Positions 30,641 through 42,672 of a DNA stretch of 64,000 bases are shown here, piece after piece. Location of the stretch: positions 77,972,643 to 78,036,642 of the forward strand of contig CM049307.1 of NCBI GenBank assembly GCA_026874595.1, read 5' to 3'. The stretch is from Sipunculus nudus (taxonomy: Eukaryota; Annelida; Sipuncula; Golfingiida; Sipunculidae). Positions within the stretch are counted from its first letter, which is position 1. Every line of letters starts with the position of its first letter. The notes below the pieces were generated by a model. It ran no database searches. It saw nothing but the letters and a program-made list of their open reading frames with translations, and was not told where the DNA came from. The position numbers were made by a program, and so were the translations under genes.

Positions 30641-31960
30641 TGAAGATTTCACCGGCGTGACCATGACAAAGTCGTACCGACAAAGTACAACAATTGCTTG
30701 CCCCCCCCCCCTCCCAAAAAAAAAAAAAAAAAAAAAAAAACTCGTATATTCTAGAGGGTTTATTCGGAAATGGATTTGTTTAGCTGGACTCGAACTCAGA
30801 TTGAAATTCCAAATTTAAATTTAAATCCTTCCACAACAAATTCACCAGTCAAGCCGAGAAAAATTTGAAATCGAAGTGCAATAAAGCATGGATCGCCGTA
30901 TGACTTTCAGAATAGTAGTCATCATGTCTGGATCTTGAGCAAGATCCTTTGAGTTCCATGGTTTTTGTATCAGTTTTCGAGATGGCGTGTTCTCGCTCAT
31001 ATGATGCAATCTTTTGATTTGACTTGGATATAACGTCGCACGATAACACTTCAGATTAAAAAATCATATAAAACAGATTATCTCCGTCATATTTGATAAG
31101 CTTATCACAATTTTCGACATAACATATCATTAAGTAACATTTCACATGACATTTCGTAAAATGACACAGTCGCATTTAACATCACATTACCTAGGATTTT
31201 CACGTCATGACATTTCCTGATCAGCATCACATTTTACAACATAACAATTTTCCCGCATCATTTAAAAGTATATGTATAAAACAGATGGATAATAATCAGA
31301 CATTAAAAAGGAATGTTTCCATTTGATATAAATATGACATGGACCCATGACCTAAGAAAGTGAAATAAATTTAATGAAACAAGTAATTGATAAAATCAAT
31401 ATTGATAATTCGGGTAATTTTTGGCGGTTTCTTGCTTCTTTAAAAAAGATGGGCTTTGGGGCAAAACTATAGCACACATGATGTATATATAAAATTTCCT
31501 GCTCACAGAGAACGAATTTATATTTAAATTTTCAACCGCAAGATGTCGCCTTTCACCCCCCCCCCCCCCCCCCAAATAAAGAGGTTTTTTCTTTTCTTTA
31601 AAAGAGTTCTTTATAATCGTTTTTAAATTAGCCAGTCTGAACTTATCTGTTCCATACCTGTGTTACCAAGACAGGCCCGTCCTGGGTGTAAATGTCAGGT
31701 ACACAATTAGATAACAAAAGCACAATTCTATTCCCCAGGGAATGGAAATACCTGTGGTCCTCTTGCGGCTCACAGTTAAAGATATCCATGACGCGGCGTG
31801 CGTCCATGGTGCGCCCTCTGTCGGTAGTTGTGCGCCCTCTGTCGGAAGATGTCTTTCTATCAGCAGCTTTTCTCAGGTGTGGCTGGTCGTATTCTCACGA
31901 AATATTGTACAGTGGGTATGTTTTTTCCAAGAGCGAAGCAGAAACCATATTGTGGCGCCA
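30640..31960 (+). repeat. Dispersed repeat, arm 1 of an inverted duplication
   Basis: Reverse-complement of 57550-58960 with moderate identity. Matching landmarks: a poly-C/poly-A block and CTGGACTCGAACTCAG (arm 2: GAGCTCGAATTCAG, opposite strand), a GATCCATGCTTTATAG-type phrase, GAGATGGCGTGTTCTCGC, a poly-C run at 31555, CTTATCTGTTCCATACCTG, and GACGCGGCGTGCGTCCATGG. No open frame shared between arms, so probably a non-autonomous or decayed element. Confidence 0.7.
31555..31574. repeat. Poly(dC) run
   Basis: 20-bp C run. The same position in the other arm (57969-57989) is a 21-bp G run, so it was present before duplication. Confidence 0.85.
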
Positions 31961-32254
31961 CCTGTTTGTATGACGATGTTTAGGTCTTTCTCATATGTTG
32001 GTCACATCAAAATTATAAATCTCAAATATTTCAACATATATCCCTGTCATCATGCAACTTGTAACTTCTTAACAGAACTGTGGTAGATACATTTGAGAAC
32101 TGGACTGAAGAGAGTTTTTTTTTTTTAATTTAGAAACAACCAACAGCAATTCTCAGCCATAGAATTGCATTTTTTTAACGCTTTTAGCTTTTTTTTGGGG
32201 GGGGGGGGGTGGGAGAAAGCCTGCTGATTACAAAAATGTGACTTTAAATTGTGA

Positions 32255-32545
32255 TTAGTACCTAGGATTGCCAGTAGGGGCCGATTTATGATCCAGGGCG
32301 GCTTGTAGAGGGCGCTGAAAGTAGGGCAGCGCACTTTTTAGAACCAGGGAAGGAGGCCATCTCTTGGTATGACTTGAATAACCTTCCATGGTGACTTCGT
32401 GTTCATATATGTCACCCCTAATAAAAATCTTTCTCTTCTTTGCTATTCCTATTAGCAGAGCGCAAAAGCAACCACCCCCTTCTCTCTCCCTCTCTCTCTC
32501 CTGATACCCTTCCGCTAGAGGTCGTTTCGAATCTGTTCCCAGTAG
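32255..32545 (-). repeat. Dispersed repeat, uninterrupted copy
   Basis: Reverse-complement matches 39385-39590 plus 39988-40035: shared GGTGACTTCGTGTTCATATA side, TTAGCAGAGCGCAAAAGC, CTCTACAAGCCGCC, and CCCCTACTGGCAA. It lacks the foldback present in the other copy and so marks the empty site. Confidence 0.7.
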
Positions 32546-32889
32546 GCACTGTTGGACGGCCAGGACTACTTCTCTCAACTGTCAAATTTCAAAATCATTT
32601 TTGTTTTCGTTACATTTTCAGGAAATATTTCGTTTTTATTTCGCACGAGCATAGTTACAATATATTACTTATACAGTGAAATCCTTACAACATTTTTGTG
32701 TAATTTTCTTAAAAACAATTCTAACCCAACATATTGGACCCGACTACATTAAACTCTTCACCACATTTTTACCTATACGGCTGGTGTATATAGAAGCGGC
32801 AGTGCATTTTGGTGTTCAGGAAATGACGCCCATAATCCCTAAACAGCAGAGTCCTACCTGTGTGAATGTGGTTCTGCACAGCAGTTTGT

Positions 32890-32970
32890 ATGGATGATGC
32901 AATGTCCATGAGATTTAGGAAACGAATGGTAGACAAAGTCGAAAGCCTTGGAAAAGTCTAAAAATGACAT
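32890..32970 (-). pseudogene. LINE RT motif A scrap
   Basis: Minus-strand translation includes SFLDFSKAFDFVYHSF, the RT motif A context. Nothing contiguous on either side; a relic. Confidence 0.5.
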
Positions 32971-33379
32971 TCGTCAATGGTTATTCTCATTGAGAAAATG
33001 CATTCTCCGAACGTTGACACACCATAACGAGTAGTGTGAACGCGTCCGTGACAGTAATCCAATCGCACCACTCCGCGTAGGATTTGTGCAGGCACGCGAG
33101 TCATTGTATTGGTTCAATTGCTTTGTCCTGTGAAAACGTAGCCATTTACATGAGAGTCTATACTGGGCAACCATATGGATTTCATTAATAGCAGGACAAT
33201 ATAAATAATTTTCTTGAAATTCTAGAAAAACGTCATGTAGAATATAGTTTAATGTAATTGGAAATAAGAAAAAGTATAACATGATTAGTTATTTATATTT
33301 AGAGAGCACAATTTACTTTTGCTACATTGGAACACAAGATGGTGAATTTACTTCATGACGGTGATCATCTACGAAGCGT

Positions 33380-33440
33380 TTTCACGTTTTTGATTTTTCC
33401 CAAGGCATTTGATATTGTCTATCATAATATATCAGGCCAT
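33380..33440 (+). pseudogene. LINE RT motif A scrap (opposite strand)
   Basis: + strand reads TFLIFPKAFDIVYHNI, again motif A (normally F.DFSKAFD.V.H). About 400 bp from an inverted counterpart at 32890-32970. Confidence 0.5.
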
Positions 33441-34124
33441 CCATAAAATAATAATGTTCTACGGATTTGCCAAATAAATTATCTTTTGCAACTGAAGACC
33501 GACCAGGTCCCTGGTTATGTTCCCAATTTTTGCTGGGTTATAAATTCCATTTAATAATTCCTGAGGGTATTGGTGAAAGGACTAAATTTGTGTTGATCAT
33601 AAATACACACCATTTCAAGAATTGGAGCCAATTGTTTTTAATTTGTAGGCAATTTCGCAAAATTTTACTTATTGTGTCTCGATAAAATACAATTTGACGG
33701 CTCGCAACCGATTTTTTCTTTGTCTCAGAGTACGAGTTATTTATTTATTATTTTTTTATGGCCTTACAACGCGCGCGTGGACATTGAGCCAAGACAGGAT
33801 AAATGATATTATATGCAATTAAATTTTGCACAAAATATATATTCATATATATAAATCTATTAATTGAATATAAAGTCAATATTTCAGATTCTTGGAAAAA
33901 TTCATGATATTGTTCAATTTAATGAGAATTTGTCAGTTTTTAACCAGTTGTGTAATTAGCTGGCTCATGGTTGACGATTGCTTGGTTTATGCTTACTGTA
34001 ATTTTTCAATGGGCTGAAACGTGACATGTGGAGAAAAAATAAATTACTGTTGTCATGCATGTCGCTTATGTATATAATATACAAAAAGGATCAACTTTGT
34101 CGTATTAAAGTAGTTTCTGTGCAT

Positions 34125-34265
34125 GTGTTGTAAAAGGATTTAGTAAAATCGACAAATGAGACCCTGTTACAAACCTCCGTGATCCCTGAATACCATATAA
34201 TTCGATTTATCTAGTATATCATGGTCAAATGTGTCAAACACAACACATTGGACATAAATTTGATA
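34125..34265 (-). pseudogene. Two adjacent LINE RT motif A scraps
   Basis: Minus strand: FDTFDHDILDKSNYM (about 34205-34255) and VSFVDFTKSFYNT (about 34130-34175). Short and out of context; I infer relics of jockey/RTE-type RTs. Confidence 0.35.
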
Positions 34266-34306
34266 TAAAGCAAAACAATGGACGAATATTTGTGGTTTAT
34301 ACCAAT

Positions 34307-35640
34307 AACTAGATGTGTCGGAACGACACGAATGCCCCCGCCTTGAGCAAATTAGAAATATTTGTTAAATTTTGTAAAAAAATTTAGGTTCAGGAGCTGT
34401 CATAAGGTCAAAAGTCGGTCAACGGGGGCAAAATGCAAACGCGATCTGTAACAGGTCATTATCAAGCAAGACGCCAAAATCAGGCCAGTATCTGCAGGCA
34501 TTGAGGCAAGTCCATACATGTGCAATTCTTCAAAAAAGTTTCTGTTTTTCATGAAATTTTCTATGTTCAGGATCTGTCATTGGTCAAAAATAGGTCAACT
34601 GGGACGAAACGCGAACTCGATCTGTAAGTGGTTATTATGTGCCCACAGACCAAACATTAGGCCAGTATCTGTAAGCATTGCATTGCGAAATTAGAATATT
34701 AGCAAAAGCTGATAATCAGTTATAAATTTAAATTGGAGAGGTATGTACCATACTTCATTACAATCCACCAAATGCTTCCTGAGAAATAAGCTCCTAAGTT
34801 TTTTTTTTTATTCTAAGCTCTGTGACCTTGAAAAGTAGGCCAAGATCACCCATCTTTGAACTTGACCAAGATTGTGTAAATATGAAATAGCACTGAAGAA
34901 ATGAAGTTCCTGCGTTGAATACCTTTGGAGATATCTCCACAAAAGGCCAAAGTTGAAAAATCCGATAAAAATTCATTAAAAAATCAGAAATTGTAGGTTT
35001 TGCCACCAAAATTGTGCAGCTCGTACAGACCATCATTCCCTATGAGTTTTGTGAAAATCCACACAATGCTTCCTCAGATATAAACTTCTGAGTGTTTTTG
35101 TATAATCAGCTCTAAAACAAAGAAAAATAGCTCAAGGTCACCCATCTTCCAACTTGACCAAGATTTTGTTGATATATATCTTCACTGATTAAATAAAATT
35201 TCAACAGTGAATTCTTTTAGAGATATCCCACTCACAAGGCCAAAATTGAAAAATCCGATAAAAATTGATTAAAAAATCAGAAATTGCAGGTGGCATCACC
35301 AAAATTGTGCAGCACGTACATACGATCAGTCCGAATGATCATAGTAAGTTTTGTGAAAATCCACACATTGGTTCCTCAGATATAAGCTTCTGAGTGTTTT
35401 CTATAATCAGCTCTAAAATGTAGAAAAGTGGGTCATGGTCACCCATCTTCAAACTTGACTGAGATTTTATCGATATACATCTTCACTGATGAAATAAAAT
35501 TCCAACGGTGAATCCTTTTAGAGATATCCCGGTCACAAGGTAAAAGTTAATGGACGCCAGACGGATTGACGGACAGACAGACGGACAGCTTGGGTGACGA
35601 CAATAGCCCATCAGCCTATGAGCTGATCGAGGGCTAAAAA
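34307..35640 (+). repeat. Composite repeat element with GACGGA tail
   Basis: Starts about AACTAGATGTGTCGGAACGA and ends with GACGGACAGACAGACGGAC, then TGAGCTGATCGAGGGCTAA. The first part has two units of the 181-bp family (34350-34700), the second three units of a 302-bp family (34760-35560). I associate this start and end with a repeat common in bivalves; a database match would be needed. Confidence 0.6.
34760..35560 (+). repeat. 302-bp tandem repeat, three units
   Basis: AATCCACACAATGCTTCCTC-type phrases start at 34762, 35056 and 35358 (spacing 294 and 302 bp). Each unit continues with CACCCATCTTC.AACTTGAC and GAGATATC. Confidence 0.75.
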
Positions 35641-35670
35641 GGCTGTACATGTACATATCTGTTAAAAATT

Positions 35671-36240
35671 TCTATTTTTCATGAAATTGTCTATATTTAG
35701 GAGCCTTAAAACGGTCAAAAGTAGGTCAACCGGGACAAAACGCGAACTCGATCTGAGACTGGTCATTATCTGCCAACACATAAAAAATTCAGGGCGGTAT
35801 CTGCAAGTATTGCGGAAAAAAGTCCGTACATATGCATTTATAATGAAAATTTCTATTTTTCATGAAATTTTCTATGTTCAGGAGCAGTCAAACGGTAAAA
35901 AAATAGGTCAACTGGGACAAAACACGAACTCGATCTGTAACTGGTCATTTTCTGCCCCCACACCAAAAATCGGGCCCATATCTGCAGGCATCGCGAAAGG
36001 AAGTCCCTACATGTGCACTTGTCATGAAAATTTATATTTTTCATGAAATTTTCTATGTAAGGGCACCCTCAAACGGTCAAAAGTAGGTCAACTAGGACAA
36101 AACGAGAACTCGATCTGTAACTGGTCATTATCTGCCCACACACCAAAAATCAGGCAAGCATCTGCAGGCACTGCGGAAAAGAACTCCGTACATATGCATT
36201 TGTTATGAAAATTGCTATTTGTCAGTGCGCCTGCACTTAT
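35671..36240 (+). repeat. 181-bp tandem repeat, three further units
   Basis: TCTATTTTTCATGAAATT starts at 35671, 35852 and 36033, with a degenerate start at 36214, exactly 181 bp apart. Shared core GGTCAACTGGGACAAAACGC and GAACTCGATCTG. Related to the two units at 34350-34700, so the 302-bp array lies between two parts of one array. Confidence 0.82.
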
Positions 36241-36578
36241 AAACCTGACTTATCAAACCAGCTGTTACACTGAAATATACAAGGTGAGATTTGTTCATTT
36301 CAAGCCACTTGACGCACCTGGATGAACTCAGTAAAGGCGCTTAGAATTTTAAGGGAAACTTTTATTAAATTCAGAGAATATATGTCCGCGTGTTTCGGAT
36401 TATTGTGTTATAACAATAATGAGAATAAGGAGAAGAAGAGGAACAGCTGCAACAATAAAAACAACAATAATGATAACATTGTACATTATAATTACAGTAT
36501 TATACATTGCAATACATAACTCGTTGCCATGGGTTATAACTGAAACGGAGGAAGAGCAAGTATAGTAAATAATAGTCA

Positions 36579-36677
36579 AGAACTGGACTGTTTTGGGCCT
36601 ATTTATAATCAGATAGTTTATGTGACGGGGCAACATAGACTATCAGATAATAAATAGGCCCCGAACAGGACAGTTCT
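36579..36677. other. 99-bp hairpin-forming inverted repeat
   Basis: Left arm AGAACTGGACTGTTTTGGGC then CTATTTATAATCAGATAGT; right arm ACTATCAGATAATAAATAGG then CCCCGAACAGGACAGTTCT. Arms about 42 nt with few mismatches around a 12-nt loop. Either a tiny MITE or a structured transcript. Confidence 0.7.
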
Positions 36678-36794
36678 GGACTAATTAAATACAAAAATTA
36701 CAAGCTGTGGAAAATTTCATTTTTCTTCTAATGGTATGAAAATATATATATCAAAGGCTATATTGTTACATACTCCCATATATACAGACAAAGA

Positions 36795-36796
<2 letters not shown>

Positions 36797-36830
<34 letters not shown>
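36797..36830. repeat. (ATT)n microsatellite
   Basis: About eleven ATT units; followed by TTTA- and ATT-rich DNA to 36870. Confidence 0.85.
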
Positions 36831-36869
36831 TTCATTTTTATATTTTTATTTTTATTACTATTATTATTA

Positions 36870-38130
36870 TTATTTTCATTTCTTAACGGCGGTAAGAAAA
36901 AAAAGTGATCTAAAGATAACCTTTTTATTTTTATTTTTCTACCACCAAAATTAAAAAGAAATATAAAATCACAGATCGTAATGGTACCGAATATTTCGCC
37001 AGATGTCTGGGCTTATAACACATCCAACAGTTTATGTATCACATTATTCTTTTTAAGAGCCCGGTTGGAAAGAAAAAAAAATCATTCTTTTAATTGGTTA
37101 TGTTGTATGAATAAAATTACTTGTAACCAGCAGGACACAAACAACAGCAAGGTTTTTGTGCTAATAGCTGGAAACCTTGCAAATTTACGGGTCACAATGA
37201 AATGAAAGACTTTCAATAAAAGTCAAAAGGTCATGAGATTTTCCCCATGCCCAAAATCTAAAAACTGAGAAACTTATTTTTCCTGTGCATGGTGGAATCA
37301 AATGGTCAATTTTTGAAAAATTACTTGTTTGAACTGCTTGAAGGGGAAATTTTGACTTGACTGCATTCGGACCAGAAAAGTGAGATACACAAGCCCCGAA
37401 TTTCTTGGTCATGCTTGTCCAGGGGGTAAAAATTAATATCAGAATGTATTTTGAAAACTGTTTAAAAGAAGGTCCAAACCTCAGGTGTTTTACAGATATT
37501 ATAAAGGGAAAACAAAAACAGCCACGTGTCTTGACAGAATACCAAGCAGCCGGCTTTGTAGATCACAACCTTTCATGTACTGATGTTAAGAGTGACCATC
37601 GCACACTCTTTGTTAACATTTCCCTTTCAGAGAAGGATGCGATTTGACCAGGAAGTTTTTGTTTGTTGTGTAGACTGGCCCAGTCGATGAAACGATTGAG
37701 ACATAATTCCTCCTACTAGCAGAGCAATCAAACTTACTCTTGCTGTATCGCAACGCTTAGGACATGGTACTACAACCTCGCGGCATAATAACGAAAGTAT
37801 GGCTCTCTGGCCGACTTTTCAGATATGACCGGACTCTGAGTTACGTCTTTCGGTACATGGAATCTCATTTATTTTACGCATTTTAGTGGCAAACTGCAAT
37901 ACTAAAGCCCAGGCAGGGCTATTTGTTGTGTATGAGAACTGATATCAGGACGCGCGTATAACTGTTCTACATCATCCAGCATCACGAGGGACAGAATTGG
38001 TTAGTTGTTATATTGTCAGAGAACTTGTGTTGGGAAACATTAAAATGTTGTCATATATGAAAATAAAAATGAAGATTAGGCAATATAAAAACTTTTTTTT
38101 TTTTCTTAGGTTTGATTTTGGAATGGAGCA
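36870..38130. other. Unassigned DNA
   Basis: A few short open frames, none with a domain. No TE signature recognised. Confidence 0.4.
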
Positions 38131-38480
38131 AAGTTGTTCTGTGACACTGCCCTGTGTATATAGCTTGTACAGCCCTACAAACCATGACCACTGGCCTGCT
38201 GTCCTGAGACCAGACCCTGCTGTCCTACGACTCTGGATTGCAGTGTACTTCTGTTCGGCAACACTGTCCTGGAACACTGTCCTACGACTATAGCCTTTTT
38301 CTGTCCAACAAGCCTAAGACACTGCCCTGCTGTCCTTCGACCGGGCCCTGTTGTCCAACGACTCTGAATTGTAGTGTCCCTCTGCTCGACCACACTGTCC
38401 TGTGACACTGTCCTGTTACTATAGCTTATTGTGCCCTATAAACCTAGGACACTGCCCAGCTGTCCTTTTGGTGTCCTAAA
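38130..38480 (+). repeat. 131-bp tandem repeat, about 2.5 units
   Basis: GACTCTG(G/A)ATTG at 38229 and 38360, and ACTATAGC at 38287 and 38418, each 131 bp apart; ATATAGC at 38158 marks a preceding partial unit. The unit itself is built of shorter CACTGTCCTG phrases. Confidence 0.78.
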
Positions 38481-39004
38481 TCCTGTCCTTCCAAGTCAAC
38501 GGAAGAATTGTGTGGAAATTTAATTATTTTTACTTTATTTTGCAAACTTTTAGAAGGAAAATATACTTAGATGGAAGGTAAGAGTGAAACATTTCTTCAG
38601 AAAATGTTCTTCAGTGCATCTGCTGATTTTCTGTTGAGCTGTAAACCTGAAGATATTAAGTGTGCTGAAATTATTTAATAAAAAGCAAGTAAATACTTGT
38701 ATTTTAGTCTGTGATAACCCATAACACTCCCCTTCTAGCAAATAAACTGAATTAAGTCATACCATCAGAATAAAAAGGAAATGCCTTCCACTCACAACAG
38801 AAAAGTCTTTGCGGGTTGAACTCGCTTTTAGGGGTGAACAATTGCGGAGCAGGGCGGGACGAGGCTTTTCTTCGTAGGTGCGGTTCGGTAAGGGGCGGGA
38901 TTTTTTCCCCAATTTCGGAGCGGGTGCGAGGTCTTAATCCCGGGGTGCCCTGGGCTCTAGTGATCTGGCAAGACAGCGGCGGTTGTGACTCGCATCCATC
39001 ATAC

Positions 39005-39073
<69 letters not shown>
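39005..39073. repeat. (TA)n microsatellite
   Basis: About 34 TA units, the longest in the window. Confidence 0.9.
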
Positions 39074-39075
<2 letters not shown>

Positions 39076-39384
39076 TTATTCTTTCATTTTCATAATAATA
39101 ATGTAAGCTCATTCCCTGAAAATATTAATGAACGAATCAAAAATGATTTAAGACGTGATATTGATGACTTATATTTAGTGAACCTTTCTAGTGACAATAT
39201 CTATCACGTGTACGCGTTACCAATGAATCGTTACTAAAATATGTTATAATAATAATCATAATAAAAAGTAATAATAATAATAATTTGCACCCATAAAACA
39301 AATAGAGTATTTTGTTAGTTTTTAATTTATGATAATATTTTCGATACATTTTCTAATCAGCAACAGTCAGTGGCTTACAAGACA

Positions 39385-40035
39385 TACCAGGAGAGAGAGT
39401 GGAGTGGTTGTCTTTCCGCTCTGCTAATAGGAAAAACAAATAAGAGAAACATTTTTATTAGGGGTGACACTTATCAATACGAAGTCACCATGGAAGTTAA
39501 TCAAGGCATACCCAGAGCTTGGCCTCCTTCTCTGGTTTTATAAAGTGCGCCTGCCCTACTTGCAGAGTCCTCTACAAGCCGCCTCTGAGTCCATTCACTA
39601 CGCTTCGGCCTTTTGAAATCAGTTCGGCAAAGTCAAAACGAAAGGCCTCACTCACACTTCCTGGGGGGTCTTCCGGGGCAGCCCTTACACACGGAATGGA
39701 ACGGAACATTAAACGCGGTACAAGGGCCTAATTTACGGAACGGAACGAACCAAGATATAAAAAGTGTCAAAACTTTTAAATGGATGAATGTTTCATGACA
39801 TAATTTATAGTAATAAACGTATTTCAACAAAAGCGATTTGTTATTTTTATTATTTTTTAGCCCCTGTTCCGCGTTCCGTGTTTTATGGCAGCCCCGGAAG
39901 ACCCCCCAGGAGCTGCGAGTGAGGCCTTTCGTTTTGACTTTGCCGAGCTGATTTCAAAAGGCCGAAGAGTAGTGAATGCTCTGAGTCCAGCATCATACAT
40001 CGCCCCCTACTGGCAACTCTGGATACTAATCACAA
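39385..40035 (+). repeat. Dispersed repeat, copy interrupted by a foldback
   Basis: Outer parts 39385-39592 and 39988-40035 match the reverse complement of 32255-32545. The foldback 39602-39978 has split it, leaving a 9-bp duplication. Confidence 0.72.
39602..39978. mobile_element. Mutator-like foldback MITE with 9-bp target duplication
   Basis: 377 bp. The left end CATTCACTACGCTTCGGCC matches the reverse complement of the right end (CATTCACTACTCTTCGGCC), and the arms continue to pair for about 115 bp (…AAAGGCCTCACTC…CTTCCGGGGC…). CTCTGAGTC is duplicated directly at 39593-39601 and 39979-39987. Long terminal inverted repeats with a 9-bp duplication are the hallmark of Mutator-like elements. 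There is no transposase. Confidence 0.82.
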
Positions 40036-40813
40036 ATTGTCAGTGGGCTCCATATCGTCATTAAAAAAAAAAAAATTTAAACACATGGAATTCACATTAC
40101 ATGTCGGGGAGGAGGGGCTCAGTTCTTGATGATAGTTACTAACATGAAAGTATATGTCACAGAGTATTTTTTTTAAGTTGACACCCTACATTTTTGTTAT
40201 CAGTTGGCCTTAACCTTTGCAAAATAATATGGTGCAAATTTTTCTAAAGAGGTTTGGTTATTTTTGCCGGTCAATTTTCATTTTAAAGCAAGAATGGAGG
40301 GCAAATATGTACAAATGTATACTTTATAGGAAAGTCTTGCAACATATCACCTCAAAATGGCCAGTGTGATACATTTACTCATAACATACACTTGTCTTAT
40401 GTCACTGAAGCAAAGAAATTGCTAAAGTCAGCACCATGAATTGATGCCCTCGATATTTACCCATCTACTTGGTACTCTGTGATGAGGTAATAGTATTACG
40501 TCCCTCTGGCACAGTGCAATGTTTACTTACGTACCACTTAATAATAAACACCAAACAGTGGTCATTCACATGCATCCTGTGCATATTCACTATTACTGTC
40601 CGCTTATAAAATGTCAACCCCAAACTGAAAAAAGTTATAAAGGTTTAGCATAGCTATAAAGGTGTACCTGTTAAAAGATTCTTAGAGTGGCTTATCTAAA
40701 AGAAGTTTTGTAGAATAGTATGGTATATCTAAGGAAGGTTCATTGATAACTTATGTCCATCATTATATGTTACAACACACACCCACACGTGTAATTATGT
40801 ACCTATATATATA

Positions 40814-41460
40814 CAGAAGAAGCCGCTTAATTGCAAGAGGCTTTTGTCAAGCAAATTTGTTGCAATTAACCGAAGTTGCATTTAGGCGAAGTTCACCGTC
40901 TACCATGTGTAAGGGGAAGCCGAATGATCGATTGGACCTCCGAATATCTAATTAACTTGTCATTTGTTTTGTAACACTATTCGCATTGTGATATAGAATA
41001 AAAACACCAGTATTAGATAACTTTTATTATAAATAAAAATATATACAAGAGAACACAATAAAAGCCAAGCCATAGAGAGTTATTAAAGATCACATATATT
41101 AACAAAGGCAATATACTTTTCTGTGTAATCTTGGATGAGTGTCTCCCTCTGAGCGATTATTCGAGAAATCTGTGTCTAAGACACGGCAAACTTCTTTGAA
41201 ATGTCGACTTGTGGAACCCTTAGGTCTTTCATCTTGATTTCTTTATACTTGTCAGCCAAGGAGAGATCGTTGCTTATACACTTGCCACTCATGACTGAAT
41301 AGTGACATGATTCGAAATTTGCTGGTCTTTTATAGAAGAGATGTTTTGACATGACATAACGAACATAAGGAGTGAAAGATGTAAGTTTATATAAGAGCCT
41401 TTGACAATTCTATTAAGAGTATCATCAAGGGCACAAACTATGGGACGGCTAGCACACACA
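40814..41460 (-). mobile_element. Tigger/pogo relic
   Basis: Left end CAGAAGAAGCCGCTTAATTG after TATATA fits a pogo-type terminal repeat at a TA target. Interior holds the start of a CENP-B/Tigger-like transposase (41083-41292). The opposite terminal repeat is not visible, so it is truncated. Confidence 0.6.
41083..41292 (-). pseudogene. Tigger transposase N-terminal helix-turn-helix, broken
   Basis: 70 codons on the minus strand from ATG at 41292. SLADKYKEIKMKDL and VDISKKFAVS, then an in-frame TAG at codon 39, then TQISRIIAQRETLIQDY. This is the CENP-B N-terminal DNA-binding pattern (helix, 'ia..f.vs.stvs.i...r'). The remaining transposase, including the DDE catalytic core, is absent. Confidence 0.7.
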
Positions 41461-41486
41461 GATTGTGAATATATATATTCACAATC
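41461..41486. other. 26-bp perfect palindrome
   Basis: GATTGTGAATATA followed by its exact reverse complement TATATTCACAATC, at the junction between the Tigger relic and the host repeat. Confidence 0.8.
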
Positions 41487-42261
41487 AAAACTTATTTATT
41501 ATTAACCTTCATGTTTTAAAACAGGAATATCATATTAGTGCAAGCATCAATTTAATGAAGTACTCTTAAAACAGGAGCAACTATAGAAATATTTCAAAGA
41601 AGGTGGCAGCACAGAATGTGGCAGCTAATAACTCATTATGGTGGGCACCTCTATAAAGTGAGCAGTTTTGTCATGTCCCAAAGTCGCCCACATTATAGAG
41701 GTTCGACTGTACTTGCAATAAGTTTTGGTCTTTATATTTTAATTTTTTTTCATATATGGCAGCTGTCCAAAATCATGAATAACACACTCATTTAACGGTA
41801 CTTTTTCATCTATTTCGTAGAACATAATGTTGATATGTGAGGCGTGATATGTCTGTATACATTATAGTACACGGTTACACGTTCAAACGTGCATCTTTTC
41901 TCAACACTTTTTATACGCCCGTCAGTGACGGAACGAATTATGGTATACACACTTTCCGCCGTCTGTCCGTTCATTTCCCAGGGTAACCTCTAAGTCCTTT
42001 TTTTCAATATATGAATAAAAAGTTCTTTAAAATTAAAATGCTCTTTGTTTGATCTTGTCCGTTTTCACTGCAAAAGCATTATACAGAACTATACATCTTG
42101 AAGAACATGTCTTTCAGTATATTATACAACGCAGCACACGTCTCAGGTACTATCCTACTTATGGTGTTATCCAATCATAATAATACACTGTTTGGTGTGA
42201 CCACCTACTCCTACTTAATCACAATAATTACTGTAGGCCTTGGTACAAGTTCATTTCCGAG

Positions 42262-42672
42262 TAGGGCTGAAACGGGTACAAAATTTTGGAATCGAGTACC
42301 CGATAGGCATCACCCGACTCGGACTCGAGTACTCGTTACCATGGCAACGCTGTAAAGTTAAACGGATATCTGTTTATGCAAAACATACATAAATTTGACT
42401 CCAATCGAAGGAATAGATATAGATACTAAAATTTTACAGAGTGGAAAAATCCATTCGAATGCATATAAATAATATATGTGAGTCTCTTCGAAATAAATTG
42501 TACACTATGATTATTACATCGATAATGAATAAATAGGTCCAGACTGCCAGTAAATTTGCAGTTATATTCATATATGCATGTACATACACGAGTACTCGAG
42601 TCCGAATTTTGGACTCGGGTACTCGGTAAGTATTACCCGGACTCGAGTACTCGAGTACTTCTTTCAGCCCTA
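42262..42672. mobile_element. hAT-type MITE with 8-bp target duplication
   Basis: 411 bp. Ends TAGGGCTGAAA and TTTCAGCCCTA. TTTCCGAG is directly repeated at 42254-42261 and 42673-42680. Subterminal motifs ACTCGAGTACTCG and CTCGAGTACTCG are repeated near both ends, likely transposase-binding repeats. 8-bp duplication plus TAGGG-type ends is the hAT pattern. Confidence 0.85.

Larger units (their letters stand above)
40700..41890. repeat. Dispersed repeat interrupted by a Tigger relic
   Basis: 40700-40812 and 41470-41890 match 54790-54900 and 54950-55300: ATATCTAAGG, CACACCCACACGTGT, CACAATCAAAACTTATTTAT and TATAGA.GTTCGACTGTACTT. The second locus has only a TA array where this one has the Tigger relic. 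Confidence 0.7.

Noticed and set aside
38752-39006. 84-codon minus-strand frame rich in Arg and Pro
   Set aside because: A GC-rich repeat beside a TA array; no homologous domain or splice support.
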